Assembly (NCBI GenBank): GCA_016714745.1
Contig: JADKCG010000016.1
Location: 1 to 25,899, forward strand
From: Elusimicrobiota bacterium
GTDB taxonomy: Bacteria; Elusimicrobiota; Elusimicrobia; FEN-1173
DNA: 25,899 nt
Direction of reading: 5' to 3'
Position numbers and translations under genes: made by a program. This document shows positions 20,759 to 25,899 of the stretch, piece by piece (the first letter of the stretch is position 1; each line of letters starts with the position of its first letter). The notes under the pieces were generated by a model that made no database searches, was not told the DNA's origin, and saw only the letters and a program-made list of their open reading frames with translations.

Positions 20759-20846
20759 TGAAAAGGGCGAAGGGAAGAGACGGGGAGGTCGGAAATAGTA
20801 CAATCGCTCGGAGGCTTTACGTGGTGGAATTTTTTTAGGGGGAAAT

Positions 20847-21533
20847 GTGAAAACATCTTTTCTCGACATCTTGGTGAATGCTGTAACTTTTTGTGGGCTG
20901 GCTCTGGTCAGTTTTTTGGCGATTTATTTAGGACTCCGCCCTCTGACCCTTCGGTTCTTCGGCGATTACCATGTTTTGGTCGATGGGCTGGCGGGCGTGA
21001 CTTTCTATGGCTTAACGTCTGCGGGCCTTTTGCGATTGGTCCTATTGATTTGGCCATTGAGGGCGGGAGACTATTTACCCGATCAACTTTATTCTGTTTA
21101 TTGGCGTTGGCTTACGGTGACGTATCATTTCGGTCTTAAAGCGCTTAGCCCGGTGACGACGTCCATTCATCTTCCCATAATTCTAAAACTGTTTGGGGTA
21201 AAAATGGGCTCGGGTGTTGTGGTGGGTGGACGGATTGATACCCCCTGTTTGGTGACGGTGGGGAAAGGCACGGTTTTAGGGAATAATTCGGTTGTTTCCG
21301 GCGACGTCCTTTCAAGCGGCAAAATAACACTGGGGCCTGTTCAGATCGGGAATGGCGTCACGATAGGCGCCAATTCTGTCCTATTTCCAAATGTTGAGAT
21401 CGGTCACGGGGTTGTCCTTCAGGTGGGGACGGTGGTGCTTCCAGGAACTCGAATTCCGCCCGGTGAAAATTGGCGGGGGAATCCCGCCCGAAAATGGACA
21501 GGGGAATCCTCCTTTCCGGGGGACGTTCGTTGA
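20847..21533 (+). CDS. Membrane-anchored left-handed beta-helix acyltransferase
   Basis: A 228-residue protein with two membrane segments (about residues 8-32 and 46-70), followed by YWRWLTVTYHFGLKAL and a left-handed beta-helix from about 118 to 210. The helix shows hexapeptide turns (VKMGSGVVVGGRID, VTVGKGTVLGNNSVV, VQIGNGVTIGANSVL, VEIGHGVVLQVGTVV) and ends with NWRGNPARKW, the usual close of these enzymes. It resembles the C-terminal region of Pls/PatB-type synthetases, which carries the same membrane-plus-helix plan. It is probably an acyl transfer enzyme acting at the membrane. The start is GTG 20847 with AGGGGGA upstream. It overlaps the next gene by 4 nt, so it should work with the ligase and decarboxylase. 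The substrate is unknown. Confidence 0.75.
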   Translation: MKTSFLDILVNAVTFCGLALVSFLAIYLGLRPLTLRFFGDYHVLVDGLAGVTFYGLTSAGLLRLVLLIWPLRAGDYLPDQLYSVYWRWLTVTYHFGLKALSPVTTSIHLPIILKLFGVKMGSGVVVGGRIDTPCLVTVGKGTVLGNNSVVSGDVLSSGKITLGPVQIGNGVTIGANSVLFPNVEIGHGVVLQVGTVVLPGTRIPPGENWRGNPARKWTGESSFPGDVR

Positions 21534-23152
21534 AATCTTCTTTTTTGATTCACCATTTGATTGGACTCTCCGCTTTTAAAAAACCCACGAATCCGGCGCT
21601 GACGGCGGAAGGAAAATCCATGACGTACAACGATATGGGTCGCCGCGTCGCGGCGTTTGCCCGAGGGAGCATAAAGCTTGGCCTCGGCCGCCAAGAACGC
21701 GTCGGAATTTATCTCGAGAAACGGCCTGAAACGGTCATTTCTTTTTTTGGTGCCGCGGCGGCAGGGCTGACGTTTGTTCCCATCAACCCGCTCTTGAAAC
21801 CCGATCAGGTGGGCCACATTCTGCGGGACTGTTCGGTTCGGATGTTAATCACTTCTGCGGAACGGCAGGCTCTTCTGTCCAACGCTTTACAGGGATGTCC
21901 GGACCTCCGCCACACCGTGCTGGTGGGGGAGCCGTCCCCTCTCTTCCCGGCCGCGCTCACCTGGGCGGGCCTCATGGAAGGTTCTTCCGTTGGCGAAGCC
22001 GACCTCTTCGACGAAACCTTGCTCGGTCACAGGGTGATCGACACGGATATGGCGGCGATTTTTTATACGTCCGGAAGCACCGGAAAACCGAAAGGCGTGG
22101 TTCTTTCCCATCGTAATATGGTGGCCGGGGCCAAAAGCGTGGCGGCATATCTGGGCAACCATTCCGGTGACACTCTTTTGGCGGCTCTTCCCCTGTCGTT
22201 CGACGCGGGTTTTAGCCAGTTGACCACCGGGTTTCACTCTGGGGCCCGGGTGGTCCTCCTCAACTATCTCCTGCCCCGGGACGTCTTGAACGCCGTCGTT
22301 TCTCCACAAGGTCACTGGGCTGACGGCGGTTCCTCCCTGTGGATTCAGTTGTCTTCCTTGCCCTGGCCGTCGTCGGTCACCGAACATTTGCGGTATTTTG
22401 CCAACACGGGGGGACGGATGCCCCTGGAAACGCTCAAAACATTGAGGGCTCATTTCCCTCGGACAACACCGTTCTTGATGTATGGTTTAACCGAGGCATT
22501 TCGCTCAACCTTCTTGCCACCGGAAGAAGTGGACCGTCGTCCCGATTCTATAGGACGAGCCATTCCCAACGCCGAGATCTGGGTTTTGCGTGAAGACGGC
22601 ACCCCGTGCGGTCCCAACGAGCCTGGGGAACTGGTTCACCGGGGCGCCTTGGTGGCCATGGGGTATTGGAACGATCCGGAGAAAACGGCGGAAAGGTTTC
22701 GCCCTTTGCCGCCCGGCGCCGGACGCGAGGCGGGCCTTCCTCTATCGGAAATTGCCGTTTTTTCCGGCGATACCGTACGCCGTGACGAGGAGGGGTTCCT
22801 TTACTTCGTGGGTCGACGCGACGAGATGATTAAAACCTCGGGATACCGTGTGAGTCCCACCGAGATCGAAGAAGTTCTGTATGACACTCAGGCGGTGGGG
22901 GAAGCGGCGGTGTTTGGCGTGGCTCACCCGACGTTAGGTCAGGCGGCGGTGGCGGTGGTGAAACGTCGTCCCGAGAGCTCCATGTCCGAGGCAGGAATGA
23001 TGGATTTTTGCAGGGAACGACTGCCGGCGTTTATGGTCCCCGCCCAAATTCATTTTCGTGATGCGTCTCTGCCGCGCAACCCCAACGGCAAGATCGATCG
23101 AAAATCCCTCTCTCTGGAATTTTCGGACCTGTTTCAAAAACCAGGCCCATGA
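21530..23152 (+). CDS. AMP-forming acyl-CoA ligase, exosortase-associated type
   Basis: A 540-residue adenylate-forming enzyme. Motifs: YTSGSTGKPKG (ATP binding, near 180), MYGLTEAFRST, GYWNDPEKTAERF, SGDTVRRDEEGFLYFVGR, KTSGYRVSPTEIEE and the C-terminal NPNGKIDRKS (catalytic Lys, near 520). It would activate a carboxylic acid as an acyl-AMP and pass it to CoA or a carrier protein. Together with the next gene it matches the ligase/decarboxylase pair found in exosortase-A exopolysaccharide clusters (TIGR03098 type, from memory). I set the start at TTG 21530, which overlaps the previous stop as TTGA and puts the family N-terminus (FLIHHLIGLSAFKKP) near residue 5. ATG 21494 is an alternative. 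It overlaps the decarboxylase by ATGA. Confidence 0.88.
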   Translation: MKSSFLIHHLIGLSAFKKPTNPALTAEGKSMTYNDMGRRVAAFARGSIKLGLGRQERVGIYLEKRPETVISFFGAAAAGLTFVPINPLLKPDQVGHILRDCSVRMLITSAERQALLSNALQGCPDLRHTVLVGEPSPLFPAALTWAGLMEGSSVGEADLFDETLLGHRVIDTDMAAIFYTSGSTGKPKGVVLSHRNMVAGAKSVAAYLGNHSGDTLLAALPLSFDAGFSQLTTGFHSGARVVLLNYLLPRDVLNAVVSPQGHWADGGSSLWIQLSSLPWPSSVTEHLRYFANTGGRMPLETLKTLRAHFPRTTPFLMYGLTEAFRSTFLPPEEVDRRPDSIGRAIPNAEIWVLREDGTPCGPNEPGELVHRGALVAMGYWNDPEKTAERFRPLPPGAGREAGLPLSEIAVFSGDTVRRDEEGFLYFVGRRDEMIKTSGYRVSPTEIEEVLYDTQAVGEAAVFGVAHPTLGQAAVAVVKRRPESSMSEAGMMDFCRERLPAFMVPAQIHFRDASLPRNPNGKIDRKSLSLEFSDLFQKPGP

Positions 23153-24393
23153 CACGTCTTGGCGAGACGCCTCCGCTTCATCCGGCCTTTTCTTTGTTTC
23201 CCGTGGTTAACGGGACCCTTTCCGTTGGAGGGATGTCTTTGTCGGCCCTCTCCGATCGAGCGGGAGGAACCCCGTTTTATGTGTATGACCGGGCGAAGAT
23301 GACAGAAAGAGTTAAACTCCTCCGTCGTCATTTTCCTTCCGAGATCAAGCTTCATTATGCCGTGAAAGCCAACCCCATGCCCGACGTGGTGGCGCATCTG
23401 GCCAAGTGGGTTGACGGGGCGGATGTGGCATCGGGGGGGGAATTGACAGTGGCCAAAAACGCGGGGTTTTCCGCCGCTGAGACCAGTTTTGCAGGGCCGG
23501 GCAAGCGACCGGAAGAGTTGGCTCAGGCCGTTGAGTGGGGCGCGTTGGTCAATGTGGAGTCGGTCCGGGAAGTTGACATTTTAACCCGGTTGGCCGAGGA
23601 GCTGGGACGTTCCCCCCGCGTGGCGGTGAGGGTCAATCCGGATTTTGGGCTCAAACATTCCGGCGTGAAGATGGGGGGCGGCCCCCAACCGTTCGGAGTG
23701 GATGTTGAGCAGGTTCCCCTTTTGCTGGCGGAGATTGGGCGTCGCCGGTTGACCTTTGAGGGGTTCCACATTTTTTCAGGGTCACAAAATTTACAGAGCG
23801 CGGCCATCGTTGAATCTCAAAATCTTACCTTGGAACTGGCCATTCGTTTATCGGCGTGGGCTCCCGGTCCGGTGCGGGTTCTTAATATCGGCGGGGGGTT
23901 TGGGATTCCTTACTTTCCAGGGGACCAGCCGTTGGATCTCGCTCCTATTGGCGAAAACCTGCGTCGTTGGATGACCCCCTTGCGCGCGGCTCTGCCTGAG
24001 GCTCAAATCACAGGGGAGATGGGCCGTTACCTGGTGGGGGAGGCGGGTGTCTACGTGTGTCGAATTCTCGATCGAAAAGTGTCCCGCGGGAAAACTTTTT
24101 TGGTGGTGGATGGCGGGATGCACCATCATTTGGCCGCCTCGGGTCATTTTGGGCAGGTGATTCGAAAGAATTTTCCCGTGGCCATTGGAAATCGGATGGG
24201 AGAGCCGGCCACAGAAACGGTGTCAATCGTGGGTCCCCTTTGCACTCCCATGGACCTGCTGGCTGATTGTATCGATCTTCCCCTGGCCCAGGTGGGGGAC
24301 TTTGTGGTTGTTTTTCAATCCGGGGCCTATGGTTTTACCGCCAGTCCCCATCGTTTTTTAAGCCACCCGCCCCCTTCTGAAATACTGGTTTAG
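23149..24393 (+). CDS. PLP-dependent decarboxylase, exosortase-associated type
   Basis: A 414-residue fold-type III decarboxylase of the ornithine/diaminopimelate group. Lys73 in LHYAVKANP should bind PLP. VDGADVASGGEL, SFAGPGKR, RVNPDF, FEGFHIFSGSQNL, GGGFGIPYFPG (phosphate binding) and EMGRYLVGEAGVYV follow. The Cys of GPLCTPMD is the second active-site residue, with the QSGAYGFTASPHRFLSH end. The FAGPGKR, FHIFSGSQN and HHHLAASGHFGQVIRKN segments mark the subfamily linked to exosortase-A loci (TIGR03099 type, from memory). It would decarboxylate an amino acid or derivative, perhaps to supply an amine for polysaccharide or lipid modification with the ligase. The start overlaps the ligase stop (ATGA). 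It ends 96 nt before a palindromic repeat. Confidence 0.9.
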   Translation: MTRLGETPPLHPAFSLFPVVNGTLSVGGMSLSALSDRAGGTPFYVYDRAKMTERVKLLRRHFPSEIKLHYAVKANPMPDVVAHLAKWVDGADVASGGELTVAKNAGFSAAETSFAGPGKRPEELAQAVEWGALVNVESVREVDILTRLAEELGRSPRVAVRVNPDFGLKHSGVKMGGGPQPFGVDVEQVPLLLAEIGRRRLTFEGFHIFSGSQNLQSAAIVESQNLTLELAIRLSAWAPGPVRVLNIGGGFGIPYFPGDQPLDLAPIGENLRRWMTPLRAALPEAQITGEMGRYLVGEAGVYVCRILDRKVSRGKTFLVVDGGMHHHLAASGHFGQVIRKNFPVAIGNRMGEPATETVSIVGPLCTPMDLLADCIDLPLAQVGDFVVVFQSGAYGFTASPHRFLSHPPPSEILV

Positions 24394-24489
24394 AGGTTGG
24401 CCTTGCTCCCCACAATAATGTCCGTTCTAAAAAACGGTGATGGATTTTTTGGTTTTGGTGTCCGTTGATCGCCCCGAGGCGAATCTTGT

Positions 24490-24566
24490 ATTTGCCCGAT
24501 TTATCGGGCGATTGTCCGTTCTATGTTCTTGTCCTGGGAAAAGATGGTCCCATAAATGGGGCAACG
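24490..24566. repeat. Palindromic repeat element, copy 2
   Basis: Shares TTGCCCGATTTA-CGGGCGATT and GGGGCAACGA with copy 1 at 18700-18754, but has a longer, different middle. It lies between the convergent decarboxylase and thiolase genes. Apart from this element I see nothing in 24394-24622. Confidence 0.6.
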
Positions 24567-24622
24567 ATAAAATGCATGCTCAGTCGGGTACAACGGGCGG
24601 CTAAAGAGACAAAAAAAAGAGG

Positions 24623-25899
24623 TTACTTTTCGATGTTCCTGAGGATCATGGCGCCGCCCATTCCTCCCGAGGCACAGGCGCTGGCCAGGCCCCATCGGTA
24701 TGAGGGGGAGCCGCGGAGGGAATAACCCAAGTTCAACAGAATGCGAACTCCCGTGGCCGCGATGGGATGTCCCAAGGCTAAGCTTCCTCCTTCTGGGTTG
24801 ACGCGCCCTTCTTCGAAGCGGGCCGCCCACGCGTGGTCGTATGTCTGTTTGGCAAACTGAAATAAGGCCAACGCACTGGCGGCGAAAGGTTCATGGAGTT
24901 CAATAATATCCAGTTGGTTGAAACCAATCCCGACGCGCTTTAAGACTTCGTTTGTTGCGACGGCCGGCGCTAACCCCATTCTCTCTGGTTCAATTCCACG
25001 AAAGGCCCACCCGGCCACTTCCGCCAGGACGTCCAACTGACATGCTTTGGCTTTTTCCGCCGTTGTCACAATCAACCCCGCTGCGCCATCCGAGCGGCCG
25101 CAGGAGTTGAGAAGCGAAACGGTACCGCGACTCCCCTCCGGCAGGAGCGCCCCGCTTAGGTGAGCCCCGTTGTCGCGATAGAAATCTCGAAGGGAATAAA
25201 AGGCTGTTATCAAAAAGCGCGGGTGCTTTTTCCATCAGTCTGGGTTTTTCAAGAATGACCGAACGTTGAACGGGGGTTTCGTCATGGTCTAAAAGCAGCT
25301 CTCCGTTTTGAGTGAGAGGGAAAATGTGCGAGGCGTAGAACCCTCTTTCAAACAAATAAGCTCGACCTTGCACTTTCTATGTTGCATAAACGTCCTGGGC
25401 CTTTCGGCCAATTGTTTAAGTCATTGCGCCAGCAATTCCGCTGTCGCGCCCATGTTGATGTGGGCCACAGGGTCGGTGAGCCCCTCTTCCAGCATGTCCA
25501 CCAGGGTCACATCGGCCGACTGAAGAATTTCTGCCCAATGGGTTTTCACCGTTTCCAAGGAACGAAGGATCGCGTTGGAACGAGTCCCCCGAATGGCGAA
25601 GGGGACACGGGACATGCTCTCGGCGCCGCCGACCAAAAAGAGTTCGCCGTCCCCGGCCATAATCCGACCCACCGCGGCGCACGTTGGCGAAGCGTGAGCG
25701 CGGGGGTGACGACAGGAAGGCCCAATCAGGCGCGGTCACCCGGGCAATATTTAAAGCGTGGGAATCTTCGCCCACCCAACCGACCATCACGCCGTCCACC
25801 TGGTCGGGGGCGAGCCGCGCCCGTTTCATGATTTCCTGGAAGACCGCGAGCATCATGTCTTCGGCCGCAACGTCCGCCAATCGTTTGCCCATCGCCCCA
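24623..25899 (-). pseudogene. Thiolase (acetyl-CoA acyltransferase), decayed and cut by the window edge
   Basis: Thiolase sequence is spread over several frames. Reading leftwards: GAMGKRLADVAAED and NIARVTA; then, after a shift near 25720-25735, GLPVVTPALT; after another near 25685-25700, TCAAVGRIMAGDGE with the nucleophilic Cys, GGAESMSRVPFA and NMGATAELLAQ up to a stop at 25423-25421. Beyond lies KAQDVYAT, an in-frame TAG (25379-25377) and then FYASHIFPLTQ. A last shift near 25195-25215 leads to the C-terminal half: NSCGRSDGAA, ELHEPFA, GGSLALGHPIAATG (catalytic His) and ASACASGGMGG (second Cys). Four shifts plus a stop make a dead gene the simplest reading. It would have acted in beta-oxidation or acetoacetyl-CoA formation. 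The N-terminus lies beyond the right edge. Confidence 0.85.

Overview
The window is bacterial, probably from an uncultured Gram-negative organism. It has an AddAB-type (not RecBCD) recombination enzyme, an amt-glnK pair, and an acyl-CoA ligase/decarboxylase pair of the kind that accompanies exosortase and exopolysaccharide systems. The DNA-binding/receiver fusion protein and the overall style would fit Elusimicrobiota or a neighbouring candidate phylum, but this is a weak guess. No rRNA, tRNA or CRISPR was seen.

Layout. (1) 1-4903 is insertion-sequence DNA: an IS1182-type transposase (minus), then a 3109-bp IS21-family element (1790-4898). The IS21 element has matching 25-bp ends, a 5-bp GGCAG target duplication, a zinc-finger accessory gene, istA with two compensating frameshifts, and a frameshifted istB. 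(2) 4959-9906 is a complete integron. The integrase (8602-9906, plus) has an intact R-K-H-R-H-Y set, the integron-specific ALERKYP insert and a long N-terminal extension. Upstream and divergent lies an array of ten cassettes bounded by ten attC sites of 59-84 bp. Three cassettes carry membrane-protein genes (DUF3592-like, DUF4234-like, and an unknown six-helix protein). Seven carry no convincing gene and fall into two repeated families: four near-identical 220-bp copies and three diverged 225-243-bp copies. (3) 9829-11827 is an AbiEi/AbiEii toxin-antitoxin module flanked by a 97-bp direct repeat made of the integrase 3' end plus the addB 5' end. Without it, intI and addB would overlap by 7 nt. 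(4) 11802-18049 is addB-addA, overlapping by ATGA. (5) 18108-18692 is a helix-turn-helix/receiver regulator. (6) 18775-20758 (minus) holds amt, with one frameshift, and glnK, behind a sigma70-like promoter and a structured leader with a terminator. (7) 20847-24393 is a three-gene operon: beta-helix acyltransferase, AMP-forming acyl ligase, PLP decarboxylase. (8) 24623-25899 is a decayed thiolase (minus) that runs off the right edge.

How it fits together. The integrase acts on attI (about 8481-8560) and attC sites to add or shuffle cassettes, which would be read leftwards from the attI side. A palindrome over the integrase promoter is a candidate repressor site, possibly SOS-type. The ancestral intI-addB-addA arrangement would couple cassette recombination to double-strand-break processing. 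The toxin-antitoxin pair now sits between them and may stabilise the locus.

Most notable: the integron itself; hairpins next to attC sites that would sequester the attC R'' box in both gene-less cassette families; the AbiE insertion scar with a remnant of a second integrase; and a candidate attenuator or riboswitch in the amt leader. Frameshifts occur in istA, istB, amt and the thiolase, but not in the 6 kb of addBA. Sequencing error cannot be excluded for the single events.
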